Shown here piece after piece: positions 21,426-33,161 of a DNA stretch of 64,000 bases. A model generated the notes under the pieces. The model saw nothing but the letters and a program-made list of their open reading frames with translations, searched no databases and had not been told where the DNA came from. A program made the translations under genes and the position numbers. The stretch's first letter is position 1. Every line of letters starts with the position of its first letter. The stretch covers positions 26,043 through 90,042 of the forward strand of contig BDDD01001484.1 of NCBI GenBank assembly GCA_001972305.1. The letters run 5' to 3'. Source of the DNA: Cephalotus follicularis (taxonomy: Eukaryota; Streptophyta; Magnoliopsida; Oxalidales; Cephalotaceae).

Positions 21426-23499
21426 GTTTTCTTCTTCTTCCCATTCTTAGCGCCTGGACCAGTGGAAGCTCGAAGCGTCCGATCCCAGCAAGAAGAACAA
21501 GCGGACAAGGAAAGAAGCAGTCAAGCCAGAGGAAGAGCGTAGATGAAAAGAAGAGACGTTAGCGTCCAAGGAAGTAGCAAGAACTATGAGTGGGACATCG
21601 CTTCTATGTTTCTAGTTGTTTCATGTTGTTCTTGATAACTCATTCAGTTTTCAATTTCCAGTACAGTGAGAGCTTTCTAACTGGAATTTGTTTCCCTAAC
21701 GTCTTTGTATGTTTTCCTTGACAGAAGAGAGAAATAGTTTTCGAGCACTAGAGCTCAAGTTTCTTCTAAGTGAATTAGTCACTTTCCACTCGGCCTACTA
21801 TTGTCTATGATAGGAAGTTGAGCGAGACTGCCCCCAGGTCCTACCTAGATCTCCTTTACACTATTGTCTATGATGGTGTTTCGGGTTTGAGTGTAGCTGA
21901 GCACTATGTACACAACTCCAACCTCCTCGGCCTACTGTTGTCTATGATGCGAAGCTGAGCGAGACTGTCCCCAGGTCCTACCTGGATCTCCTTTACACTA
22001 TTGTCTATGATGGTGTTTTGGCTTTGAGTACAACCGAGCTAAGTTGCCAGAATAGAGATTAGAGCCTTTCAGTAAGTCTTATAGAGGAGGACTTTCTCCT
22101 CGGCAGTCATGCCTTCAGCTCAGATAAGTAAATGAAACAAAGAAATAGCAAGCTTAGAGGAGAACCATGGGTTCTCGGCAGATACTGCCAAGCAGGCTTC
22201 GACCTAGATCAGCTTAGCTCTGGCCACTATAAGTTGGCAACTGTACTATGTAATCAGCAAAGCAAGCATAACAAAGAAAAGCTAGTTCCCAACTTAGTTG
22301 TTCTCCTCGGGTTTTTAGCCGAGAAGGACCCCTGCTCTTCTTCAGAACACTTTCTTTCAATAGTTGTATTCTTAAGTTTATTTCAGCTTTCATGAATATT
22401 CTAGAATCAGCTAAGCAAAGAAAAAAGTAAGTTTTTCAAGTTCTTTGAGCGTTTCTTTATTGTATGCCATGACATATGTTTTGTTTATAGTCTTTTTCCC
22501 AAGTTGGGATCATTATTCATGCTCATGGTAAGTTTTCTTCAGCGAATTCCTCTATGAATGCATTAGAGGATATTTTGTTCTCATTCACTTAGTCATTTGG
22601 ACTAATCCCCTCACAGATTGTTTTGCGGACCAGCCAGCCGGAGGAGATCCTCCAACTCAGCAGTAGATAGCTAATCAAGGTAGTTTTGAGCTCGGCATCA
22701 TGGAACATCAGCTCGGGCGTTTAGCATTGCATTGAATTGGGCATTCTTTTGGGTTTCTTTACCTCCGTTTTTGTAGTAGAGTAGTCGAGAGATTTTTCTT
22801 TTGTATAAGATATGTTATTCTTTTGCTGAGCCAGAGGAGGCGATGTATGTTTATGCGAGAGGACAACTATATAATGATTTTATACTTTCAAGGAACTTTA
22901 TGGATGTTTTGAGTTGGTAGATTTGTTTATCTTGTGATTTCATGGATATTTCCTATTTTGAGTTTTGTGTTCTCAGGTCTGACCGGGAAGCTAGAGAGTC
23001 CTCGGCTTGTATAACAGAGATGAGCTTAGCGGAGGAGAGTAGTTTAAGTCTAAGGTGGATATTTTAAGTTTATAGAGTTTTACCCGAGGAGGTATAGGGT
23101 GTCCTCGGGTAAGGTTGGGCCTTTCACCTATGACGCCGAGAAGGAGTCCTCGGGTCGATGTCAGAGGAGTGCGTGCATCTGACCTCGGGCGTTAGGGTCC
23201 TTGCGCGTTCGCCCAGGCCCTCTCCCTAGGAATTTTTTGTAACGCCCGAAATTTTATAAATGATTATTTTAATATTGGCACAGTGTATGGCCGTATTGAG
23301 CCGATGGAGCCCGAATTAATAAAAGGCATCGCGTATTGGAGCCGCAAATCTCAAGGCCCGAAATGATTAATAAAGCCCATTTTTAATGCGATTATTTTGG
23401 TACCCGTTCGGATAATTAATATTGCCGTTTGCGGATTAAACGGGACCCATGCCTTAGTATTTTGGCCAGTAAATACCAAGAAGGGAAGCAAAATTAAAA

Positions 23500-24350
23500 A
23501 GAAAGAAAGAGACACACGGGCGCCTTATGCGCCCGTGTGTTAGAAAGAATGACAGACGAGAGAGTGGGAGAGAGTGAGACAGTGGGAGAGAGACATCGGG
23601 AGAGAACGGGAGAGAGATGGCATCGGAGAAGAAATGGCGCCGGGCGAAGTTCGACGGCCGGAAGCGTGTTGCGACCCACGGTAACCCCTTTCCTCTTCTC
23701 TTTTCCTTATTCTCTCTTCTCCCTGACGCCGTCACTGTCGCGCGTTGGTGAGCGTTCCACCATCGGTAATCGTCGTGGGTGGCTCCAGTCTTCACCTAGG
23801 AGGCTGGCTACACCTATTTCAGTGACCGATTTGGAGTCATTCGGCCGGAAACGGCCGGATTCGAACTAATGAGTTGACTCAGTGGAGCCAACCCGCTGCC
23901 GCCTTTGACCACGCTTTTGGCGCCGAGTCTCGACGAGTTAAGGGCATAGATGTGTTGATATGATGATTGTGATGCATTTTATGGTGGTGGCCGGAGCTGT
24001 AGTTGACCGGCGAGTCAACTCAGTGAGTTGAACTCACTGGCCGGCCGTGACAGCGCGTTTCACGGTGAGTCACGGCAAGTCTCTGGTAGTGACGCGCAGA
24101 ATTGATGATTGTGAGGCGATTTTGGGTGGTGACCAAAGCTGTGGTTGACCGGTGAGTTGACCTAGTGAGTTGACTCACTGGCCGGCCATGACAGCGCGCT
24201 TCACGGCAAGTCACGGTGAGCCTCCGATAGTTTTGAACATATCGTCCAATGTGGAACCTGTTTTTGGGTTTCGCCGGAGCTAAATGAGTTGGCCGAAAAC
24301 TGGCCGAAGCTCCGATAGCGGCTATTCTTGGTTTCCGTGCGTAGAGTGTA
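23500..24350. other. GC-rich segment in LTR C
   Basis: This part is much richer in G and C than the AT-rich LTR around it and holds overlapping short frames on both strands without recognisable domains. A (GA)-rich stretch at 23556-23617 precedes it. It may be the transcription-start and leader zone of the LTR (inference). I see no gene. Confidence 0.5.
23961..24243 (+). repeat. 142-bp tandem duplication in LTR C
   Basis: TGATGATTGTGA recurs at 23961 and 24103. Both units contain TTGACCGG, a GAGTTGAC-type stretch, CTCACTGGCCGGCC and a GACAGCGCG...TCACGG stretch. Confidence 0.85.
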
Positions 24351-24724
24351 ACGGAAATGTGTTGTGCTTGCAGGATAAAGGAAATGATCAAGGATAAATG
24401 AAACGATCAAGGATAGAGGATTTTTGAGCTTTACGAGCTCAGTTGCTCCGAGGTAGGTTATACTATTGCTTGCATTACATTCATGCATTCTAAATAATTA
24501 TATGGATTGATGTGTACGAATTGTACTTGTATGGATGGATGATTGTATATATATAATTGCATATGGCATTTGATATAAGGGTTCGACGTTGAATTAAGAG
24601 AAGATGAATTCTTGCCTTCTCTCAATTCACGGGCTGTGGGATGAATCTTAAAAAGGGCTTTGAATTGTTTGGACATAGTTCCATTGGTTTACGAACTCTT
24701 TCACAAACTGCATTTGCTACCAAA

Positions 24725-24950
24725 ACCGTCGACGCTTTATGCTTTCAAAACCAAACCCGTCGACGCTTTCATGTCTTAAACTGAGTAGTCGATGTTTTAT
24801 ACTTATGCTTTCTAAACTTGTCGACGCTCTTATGAGTTAAACCAAACAGTCGACGCCTTATGCTTTAAAACAAACCGTTGACATTTTATACTTGTGCTTT
24901 TTAAAACTGTTAATGCCCGGGCCTAAGCATCGACGCTTAGTGCCCTATTC
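24725..24950. repeat. GTCGAC cluster, CGTCGACGCTTT class (LTR C)
   Basis: About seven copies, intact at 24728-24738 (CGTCGACGCTT) and 24759-24769, decayed at 24788, 24819, 24849, 24875 and 24926. The right arm CGCTTT matches family A. Confidence 0.88.
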
Positions 24951-25540
24951 AGCCCAAACACACCGTTTTACATGGTTTTCCATCCAAAATGGTTGTATCT
25001 TCAACCGGATTCCATAGAAAGCCTCCCTGAGGCTATGTAACATATGGAAATCCTTCTATATCAAATTTGATTTCTAAATCGATGTTCAAAGTGAAGTTTT
25101 AAGGAAAGTACTCAATAAAAGAGTTTTACGCAAATGGTTTCTAAATGGTTTTCAAAATGGTCAGGATAGTTCCATTGGGATATCGAGACGCGGATATCTT
25201 ATTTGGACTTCCTCCCCATTGTTTTATGGAATTTAGAATGGTCAGGTATTTCCATTGGGACATTTGGGCGCGGATACTCCTATTTGGACTCCCTTTCCAT
25301 TCATTATAACTTCGATAGGGACCAACCAAATGATATATGAAAAATTGATTACAAAATGGATTATGGACACAAAAATGGCCATTGGATATGAAGAATGACT
25401 TATGATTAGGAAATGATCTTTATATGATTTGACGGATGTGGATCCTATGAGATCCTTTACAATTATTGGTTGTATTGTATGAGACTAATGAGATAACCCG
25501 TTCTTGACATTCATTTCCGTCGTGAATGTCAGGAACGATA

Positions 25541-25655
25541 GACCATATACATTGCGCGAACCCCACACATGGGTGGACCCATATACATTGCGCGGACCCC
25601 ACACATTGGGCGGACCCATATACGTTGCGTGGACCCTACACATGGGTGGACCCCT
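25541..25655 (+). repeat. 36-bp tandem repeat, three units, in LTR C
   Basis: ACCCATATACATTGCGCGG recurs at about 25541, 25577 and 25614, each followed by a CCCACACATTGGG-type stretch. Confidence 0.9.
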
Positions 25656-28600
25656 TACAAATCAAGAAATAAACGACGTGGTCAGTGTTATCTCATTCCT
25701 CACACCTCCACGACACCAAAAGTGCGTCGAGGGTGGGATGGACCCTATGGACTGATTGTCCCTATGATTGATATGAATTGTTATATGGATTGTCTGCAGG
25801 CCTATGGCCTTTGATGTGATTAGGACTAGCTAAATATACCCCGCTTAGGGACGGCTGGTATATTGAAGCTGTCCACGATTGCCATTTACACACATGATAT
25901 CACCGGGCATATATATATATTGTTTACCATATGACTTATGATTACACTGGATGCATGCATAGCACTTTACTACCCTGTGGCATGCATGACATATCTTTAT
26001 ACTGTTGCACGCATATCACCATGATGCTGATGCACTACATGAAATACATTGATATATTGTTACATGCATATTACTATTATACTGTTGCATGCATAGCATA
26101 GTATACCTACACGACATTATGTCGCTGACCCATTTCCCCTGTGGGCGGAATGGGTCAGGCTCAGGCACAGGTGATGGATTGCAACGAGGTAAGCTGAGAA
26201 TGACAGGTTTTCTATAACATATTTTGTTAGCCAATTGTATATGGAGTTGCTTGTATTTGGATTTGCTTATAAGAGTTATATAAAAGGGACCTCATGTTTA
26301 TGATTAAAATGTATTGAAAAATAAGGCTTGTTATGTATAAGGATTGTGAAAAGGAACTTTATGTATTTGAGACAAATATAAAGATGTTATAGTTCTGTTT
26401 TATTCAGCTATCGACCTGCCGCCATGTGGCAGTGCTTATGATATGGGTGTTGATGTAAAAGATATAGACAGGACCCCCTATTGGGATAAACTGTTGTTTC
26501 CTCTTTCGGGAGTGTGGTTGCTGCGCGCTGAGCCCGTATATATACATAAACTGTTGATTCCTCCTTCGGGAGTGTTGAGATATGAAATGTGTTTTCCTTT
26601 ATAGGGGGTTTAGTCCTATAAACGAATACTTTATGCCGAAATTTCGGGAGATTTTAAGAGTTAGTTTTTATTTGATTTGATTATTCCGCTAATGTTATTT
26701 AATGATTCTTCCGCTTATATGACTTTGGTTTAAAGTTTTAAATTTATAGCACTTTTTGGAGTATGATTACATATGATTGAATGACTGAAGAGAATGAATA
26801 TCACGCATCGGATCGTGGGGGTTTACTCTCGCGATTCGGGGTGCGACATGTTTTTTCCGCAGGTTGTTAAGTGAGCGTGTGAGTTGCACATGTGTGCTCT
26901 CTTCCGAGGTTTTATGTTGTTGCGCGTTTAGCCCAAGCCTTCTCCTCGGGCTTTTTGCGTGATAAGTTAAGTGATTTTGTGAGGAGCACGTGGGCGTTTT
27001 CCTCGGGCATAAGTAATGTGACGCATTTTGGAGCTTTGGTTAAGTAGTGCTGGGGACACAAGCAGGAGAGGAGTTGGATCCCCTGCCCCAGTTGCCCTGT
27101 TAGCTGCGCGCCCAGCCCAAGCTTTCTCCTCGTGCCTTTTTGCGCTATGGGTTCTTGAGGAGTCTTCAGATGGCTCCTCGGGCAGTTTTAGTTTGAGAGG
27201 GTTGTTGGCAAGGAGTTCCATCCCCGACAGGACACGTGTCCCATAGGTAGAGCGGGAACGGGTCCTGACATCGATGCTTATGTCAAGTCTTGTAATGTTT
27301 TAGGCGACGCTTTGGCATGTTTTATCAACATTTTGTTCTTACGGCATTGACGCTTTCATTGTAAACTTCGACGCTTTAAGCGTAAATGTCGACACTTATT
27401 TTTCCTCTACAGTTTGTGTGTGTCGTCTTTTATGTGTCTGTCTTTTAGTGATATGATATGGTTGGATTGATCTGTCTAGGTTTCGATAACATCTGTGGTG
27501 GAGGTTAGGGTGTTCCAAGTGTGCTTTTGATTCATTTTTGGTTTAATTAGTTTTGGGTGGCTCAGGTACGGATTCTCTCATTTTTGGCTATCATTCGGTT
27601 TTTATTTGAAATAATCTCCGTTTTGATTATGAGTTTTAATATGCTTTGAATAAAATCAGTTTTATTAGTTTAGGTGATTAAGGTTGAATATTTCTGATTC
27701 TATAAATCTAGTATTATTTTATATACTGATTTTATTGTAATCTTCTCTTTAATTATTGTGAAATTAAATGGGTATGATTTTCGGATATGGAAGTATGTTT
27801 TGATATCGATTTTGGATTTTGTTCGAAAATACTGTTTTGAAATGATTTCAGATTTGTTTCTACTACGGATTTTTCTGTCTTGGATTTCTCCATCGGTTTT
27901 ATTAAAATAAATGATGTTTTTGCTTTTGGTGAAACAAAGTATGGATTTTATAGAAAGAAATCGCATCTATGTTTTTAATGAATAACGTACGGATTTATTC
28001 ATTGTTTTTGGACTTTTTCTTCGGTTTTGTTTAAATGAAATCAGTTTTGCTTTTATTACGAAATTATTCTTCGTTCTTGGACTTTTCCTTCAGTTTTTAG
28101 TGCAATGAATTTGATTTTGCTTTTAGTACGGATTTTTCGTTCTTCGATATACCTTCGGTTTTATGAATTCTGTTATGCTTTAGATTTTTGATAAGTTTTG
28201 GAATAAAGTCAACTTTAATGTTTTATGAACAATGTTAAATATTTCTGACTTTATAAATTCAGGTAGGATTTGATTTTTGGAATTTTATATGATCATCACT
28301 TTTATTGTAAAATTAAAATGAGTTGATTTTCGAAAATGAAAATATGTGCAAGTGTGAATGTTTTATCGTTTGATAACGATTTTAGATATGTTCAGAAAAC
28401 AATATATATATATAGATGTTTGAATTGATTTTTGAAATCAATATTTTTAAATGGTGACATAATGAGTTATTGTACCCACCTATGGGACGTACCATAGGCA
28501 TTGTAATAACCGAAGATTCAATTAATGTATATTGATCTAATTTTGAAATAAAATATGCATTTTAATTGAGTTATTTATCCAATTATACTGATTTCTATGA

Positions 28601-28671
28601 TTGGTAAATGTTGGGGTGAATTGATATGCAATTGGAGATGTATCAAAGACTAGGAAACCCTAATCTAGCCC

Positions 28672-28765
28672 AAACAGCCGACTGTCACAGGGTAACAGTC
28701 GACTGTTTGCCAAGTGAAGAAGGCAGTCGAATGCCCACTAATTCCAGTCGACTGGTTTGCTCCAA
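28672..28765. repeat. CAGTCGACTG cluster 1 in H1
   Basis: Copies: CAGCCGACTG, CAGTCGACTG (28697), CAGTCGAATG and CAGTCGACTG (28744). Confidence 0.88.
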
Positions 28766-29934
28766 GACAGATGCCTGGCATGTGCAGGGACAAGAGAGAT
28801 TGGTAGGTATGGGCACATGCATCCACCATCTGCCAGAACATGCAAAAGTGGAAATGTTTGCATGTTCTCTGCAGATTTAAAACCTACTAATCAATTAATT
28901 AAGAGAGAAAGTGGAAGTGAGGGAGGCATGTGGTGGAAATAATGAAAGAAAAATGTGAGTGCATGTGAGTAGGTAACAAATCTGACGAATTCAGAGGTTC
29001 TTGAGAGTTATATCTGCTGATTGAATGGTGTTGGAGTGTTAGAAAACACAGAGGGAAGAGAGGAATTAGTGGAGCTTGCATTGGATGATTAGGAAGCTCA
29101 AAGAAGGAACCTTTGAAGCTTTAGAATCTTGGTAAGTCCTTGATCCGAAATTCTTGTTGTTATGTTGATAAAATGTGACTAGGAATGTTATGTATCTTCT
29201 GTTAATGAATTGGAATAACAATCTTTGGAATTGAAATGGAAAGTAATAATGAAATCAAGTGGAATTGGTGATATAGTCTCTAGAATATATTTTAATTATT
29301 GTTAGCATTATGATATATGCTTAATGGTTCCTAAGTATACATATACCTCCTGTTGAAATATGCAAATCAGTAGATGGATTGAGTAAATTATTGGAATATG
29401 GAAGTGTTTAAATGGAACTAGAGACTTATGAGTTCTAGTAATTCTTGATGCAACTAGATGATGATTATAGTAATTGATTAGCATATATATACATACTGAT
29501 TTCATGTATATATATATATCTTCAATCAAAACAAGTTAAGAACAATGAATCGAAGATTAATGATATTTGGCATAGAGTTCAAATAAGGGAAGTGATAGAA
29601 TGGTAAAGGAAAGTTAAAGACTTAAGTGGATTAATGATTAAACCACTGTATGAGTATTGAAACTTACTGATATTGATACATGTATTCATAAACGAACATG
29701 CTTAGATTGATTCTACTGGAAATTGAAAGAGTGATTGGTGAAAGTGACTTGGAACTCAAAGAGAAAGATCAAACTCAATTGATCTTGGGATAGCGATTTG
29801 AGGTAGGGGTAATGATATGTCATGGAAGATATGAGTATGAATATTATGTATGTTATTTTCTGCATAATTACATGTATTGAATTGATTGGGAATTGAATTA
29901 GCATTACATGACTTGCTATTTCTGCATTTTCTGG

Positions 29935-30022
29935 GCAGAGGCAATCGACTGGCACCCAAGGCAGTCGACTACTCAACCCAACAGTCGACTCGTTCTTCAT
30001 GGCAGCCGACTGTTCTGGGCAG
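29935..30022. repeat. CAGTCGACTG cluster 2 in H1
   Basis: Copies: CAATCGACTG (29942), CAGTCGACTA, CAGTCGACTC and CAGCCGACTG (30002), spaced about 20 bp apart. Confidence 0.88.
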
Positions 30023-31739
30023 AAAATTCATACATTGATTGAATTGTTACTGTTTGTTATTGTTATTGAATTGTATATGCTACCACCAACTAGTATATAC
30101 TATTTGATGTTATTTAACATCACTACTACTGGTATTACAATGATCGAACGAATTATGTACTATATGCACAATGCATGGTTTTAAACACCATTTTCAAGTG
30201 AGAACTATTATTGCAAGAATTATTGATTTATGAAAATGTTACCGAATGTGCTACTGTTACATTATTATAAACTGTTTTGGTGTCATTTATCACCACCACC
30301 ACTTGTATTTCAATGATTAAAACCAACTATGGACTATGTGTCCAATTTATGAAATCAAACTATCATTTTCAAGTGAATGATTATTGCCAAATAAACTACT
30401 GATTTTTCCTCCTATATGAGAGGTACTTACTGTTTTGTTTCCCAAATTGGAAACCACTATTTAAGTGATGTCGTTTTCCTCCAAAGAGAGGTACTATAAG
30501 TGAATTGTCAAAGTTTCTAAAGAAAATTACTTATATTGCATACTATTGATATATGTAATATTATTCTTGAATTGATTGTATTGATTGTGTATGAGTGTCA
30601 TGGTTTGGTGACGGAGGTTGTCACTGACTACGGGAATGTGATTCTGGGTGCCAGGAGTTGGCCAGAGTATCACCCCAGTATTCTGCAATGCAGAAATTGA
30701 TTGTTAAACTACCCGCTAATGCCGGTAGTAAGTGTTACCTTTTCTATCATCTTCGGAGTGTAGGGTGATAGTTAGGTGGTGCACAGTCGGTGCTAGGAGT
30801 TAGCGACGTGTGACACCCAAGTGAGTGTTGAATTGATTGTACCCTTGTGCGGTATTCTTGCATATGGATTGTCTATGGCCACTTGGCATGATTGCTTATA
30901 TATTGGCTCATTCAAATGTTATTTTGATATAAACTGTCATACATGTTGCATTCATATACTCCTTATCATACATTATCATTCTACTTAGCCAAGTGAGGAC
31001 AATGGCTAACCCCTACAATTTCAGATTAAGCATGGACTTTTGGAGACTGCTGCTGAAGTTAGGAGAGCTTCTTATTGTTATTTAAGGTTGATTATTTATG
31101 ATGTTGTATGGTAATTTGAAATTGAACGGTTCATACCTTGTAGTGTTGTATTTCCTTTTATGTAAGGATAATTGTTGATTTTACCTGCACGTAGTATGGG
31201 ATACGTGCGGATGATTTTATATATTCCGGCTTATCGAATGCTTCCACAAATTTTAATTATGGTTAATAATTGAAATGCTGGAATATTATTTATGCTTATT
31301 TTCTGATATCACCACATATGCCGGTCCATTGTACGTGAATGGAAATACGGGGTGTGACAGGCATGTCCTTTGGCACGGAGGCATGACACTTTCCGTGGCG
31401 GTGTGATTAGTCCATGACGTCTCTCCATGTTTGTGATATCCTTTGTGGAGGATTATGAATCTGTTATTTCTGATAGAGGCACATGGGTCGACCCTAGAAA
31501 TTTGTGATATGTTATGTTGTGAGAATTGATTGTGTAGTGCCGTGCACGTCATTTCTATATGGCATGTGGACGTCGCGAATCCCTTGCATATATGTGATAT
31601 GATATGTGATATGTTATGATGCTCAGTATGGAACTTTATTTTTTGAAAGGTATGGATTTGGTTTTATACAAAAATTTCTGAGGTAATTTATAAAGAATTT
31701 TTAAACTGGTTTTTGCACAAGATTTATGACTTAAGTTTA

Positions 31740-32025
31740 TTTTTACTGTTTTGTTTCGTACTATTTTGTTTCGAAGTATTTTGTTCTGAAATCTTTTTTG
31801 TTTCGTAAACTGTTTTGTTTCGTACTGTTTTCGTAAAAGATTCGTATATTGTTTTGTTTCGTAAATTGTTCTGTTTTTGAAAAAGATTCGCATTGTTTTG
31901 TTTTGTACTACTTTGTTTCGTAAACTGATCTGTTTTGTAAACTGTTTTGATTCATAAATTGTTTCAATTCATAAATTGTTCTGATTCGTAAACTATTTTG
32001 TTCCGTGAATTGTTTTATTATTCTA
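31740..32025 (+). repeat. TTTCGTAAACTG minisatellite, 3' LTR copy
   Basis: This is the counterpart of 5290-5600 in the other family A LTR, with its own unit losses and substitutions. Confidence 0.85.
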
Positions 32026-32552
32026 TATCCGTACTGAGGTTTGTTCAACCACGTTTTTGTTTTCCACGCGGTAGGTTATCTGGAGCATCTGGGGCAAGTG
32101 TGATGAGAGAAGCACCTTTGGTTTGAGGACATTTTAGGATTTGGTTTCTTTTAGTAATGTTATGGTTATGTATGGAACTTGGAGTTTAAGTTGATTTAAT
32201 CACTTAGAAGTTTAATTCTTAATAGTCGTTTCATGATCATAAGTTGACCAGTGTTATGAACAATATTTTGATTTTTGAATTTATGTTAAGGATTATATAT
32301 GTTTTCATATTTTAGAACCACCATGTATTGATGATTTGAATAAAGATTATGATACTTTGACCCTTCAGAGATTTTTCAGAGATAAGTTTAGTTTCGAAAT
32401 TGATTATTATTCAAGGTTTTGGATTTATGGCTTAATGATTTTTAAATAAAGGATAGGTTATGATCTTCTGATAGGATTCTGTAAGTCAGTTTTGTGTGAC
32501 AACCCGACTCGGAATCTGGGGTGACATCTCGATCCCGAACTGGGGGTGTTAC

Positions 32553-33161
32553 TTCTAGCAACGGCTATATCCGTGTGAAGGCTATAAATAGTGGCTCAGA
32601 CCATGAACGATTCATCAATCATTCACACAAGCAATATCCAAGCTATACTAGAGCAAGAAAGAAGAGTTTTGAGCTATAGTTTACAAAGTTCTTTTCTGAG
32701 ATCCTTTGAGCAAATATTATTTTTGTTATGCAACCTTTTGAGAGGTTTTTAAAAACTTCAAACACTCAAGAAATCTATTGTATACCCAGGGTCGTTAGTA
32801 CCTTACTTAAAGTTAGGATTTAGCTTTTTAAAATCCGAGTGAGAATTTAGCTCGCAAAAATTTGAGTTAGGATTCCGCTTGTAAAAATCCAGAGTTACTG
32901 TTTGTGATCAGGGGATTAAATTCTAATGGAACCTTAAGCGCGGCTTGGGAGAGTGCCGTAGGCACGGTTTGCCGAACCACTATAAATTATTTGCAACTTT
33001 CTATCCCTTACTCTTTTAATTATTTGCAACCTATTTTATTGTTTATAATTGTTTAGAGTATCTTGGTCAATTTTTTGTTTGCATTGGTTAAGTTTAAAAA
33101 GGGTGGTTATTTTTTGCATAACCAATTCAGCCCCCCCTTAGTTGCCTTTTTGGACCCTTCA
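32553..33161 (+). repeat. Sirevirus-type LTR, right part
   Basis: The tail GCATAACCAATTCAG, CCCCCCCTTA and GTTGCCTTTTTGGACCC is typical of Sirevirus (Ty1/copia) LTR ends. The segment begins at the end of family A, which apparently inserted into this LTR; the rest should lie left of the window. The right end (TTCA, 33161) joins copia pol sequence directly. A TATA box lies at 32583-32590. The end region resembles 35595-35755. Confidence 0.78.
32583..32590 (+). promoter_or_regulatory. TATA box in the Sirevirus-type LTR
   Basis: TATAAATA in the context GGCTATAAATAGTGGC lies about 570 bp before the LTR end. This is a likely promoter core. Confidence 0.65.

Larger units (their letters stand above)
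23238..26848 (+). mobile_element. Solo LTR C nested in B 3' LTR
   Basis: A 3611-bp insertion runs TGTAACGCCCGAAATTTT to GGGGTGCGACA. Target duplication is TTTTT on the left and TGTTT on the right; the uninterrupted site at 18988-19000 reads ATGTTTTTTT. There are no second LTR, primer site or genes. Inside are a GC-rich segment (23500-24350), a 142-bp duplication (23961-24243), a GTCGAC cluster (24725-24950) and a 36-bp tandem repeat (25541-25655). Confidence 0.85.
16657..27270 (+). mobile_element. Element B: gag-only, Tekay-like non-autonomous LTR retrotransposon
   Basis: It has two LTRs (16657-19415 and 21069-27270, the latter split by solo LTR C), a TGGTATCAGA primer site, one gag frame and a GGTGGGGAGGA purine tract. 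It lies in the family A 3' LTR. The empty site in the 5' LTR reads GAGCGTCGACGCTTATG, so the 5-bp duplication is TCGAC on the left (16652-16656) and TCGAT on the right (27271-27275, one C-to-T change). The internal region is 1653 bp, and no protease, RT or integrase is present. Element D (39385-52971) has the same architecture. Confidence 0.93.
21069..27270 (+). repeat. 3' LTR of element B, split by solo LTR C
   Basis: LTR segments are 21069-23237 and 26849-27270. Compared with the 5' LTR it keeps the TATA box and has an expanded AG run. It lacks part of the region equivalent to 18741-18910 near 23170. Confidence 0.9.
28502..31359 (+). mobile_element. Solo LTR H1
   Basis: A 2858-bp insertion runs TGTAATAACCG to GGGGTGTGACA between perfect GGCAT duplications (28497-28501, 31360-31364). 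The empty site is present in the 5' LTR at about 4908-4918. It has no internal region. It is the same family as H2 (59690-61434). Two CAGTCGACTG clusters lie at matching offsets in both. The long stretch 30020-31359 holds only LTR sequence. Confidence 0.92.
1..32552 (+). mobile_element. Family A LTR retrotransposon, large LTRs with a 416-bp internal region, interrupted by nested insertions
   Basis: The first 744 bases recur from 16122 onward, and 3910-6127 recurs as 27456-28501 plus 31365-32552. These are two LTRs. The 5' copy ends GGGTGTTACA at 6127 and is followed by a TGGTATCAGAG primer site; the 3' copy starts TGTAATAACCC at 6544 after a purine tract. The left 576 bp of the 5' LTR lie outside the window. 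Only 416 bp separate the LTRs and no gag or pol survives, so the element is non-autonomous or internally deleted. Termini and primer site fit a Ty3 element of the Tekay/Del kind (inference). The 3' LTR hosts Athila, B (with C) and H1; the 5' LTR hosts S1. The left flank is missing, so a target duplication cannot be checked. Confidence 0.88.
6544..32552 (+). repeat. 3' LTR of family A, split by three insertions
   Basis: LTR segments are 6544-6785, 15788-16656, 27276-28501 and 31365-32552, about 3.5 kb in total and close to the reconstructed 5' LTR length. The segment joins coincide with 5-bp duplications GCCAT, TCGAC/TCGAT and GGCAT. The last base appears mutated: the copy ends GGGTGTTAC and the next base is T, where the 5' copy has GTTACA. 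Confidence 0.88.

Noticed and set aside
23454-23869. Frames of 110-113 codons on both strands in LTR C
   Set aside because: Arg/Ser/Leu-rich translations of a GA-rich, GC-rich LTR segment. They overlap each other and have no homology I recognise.
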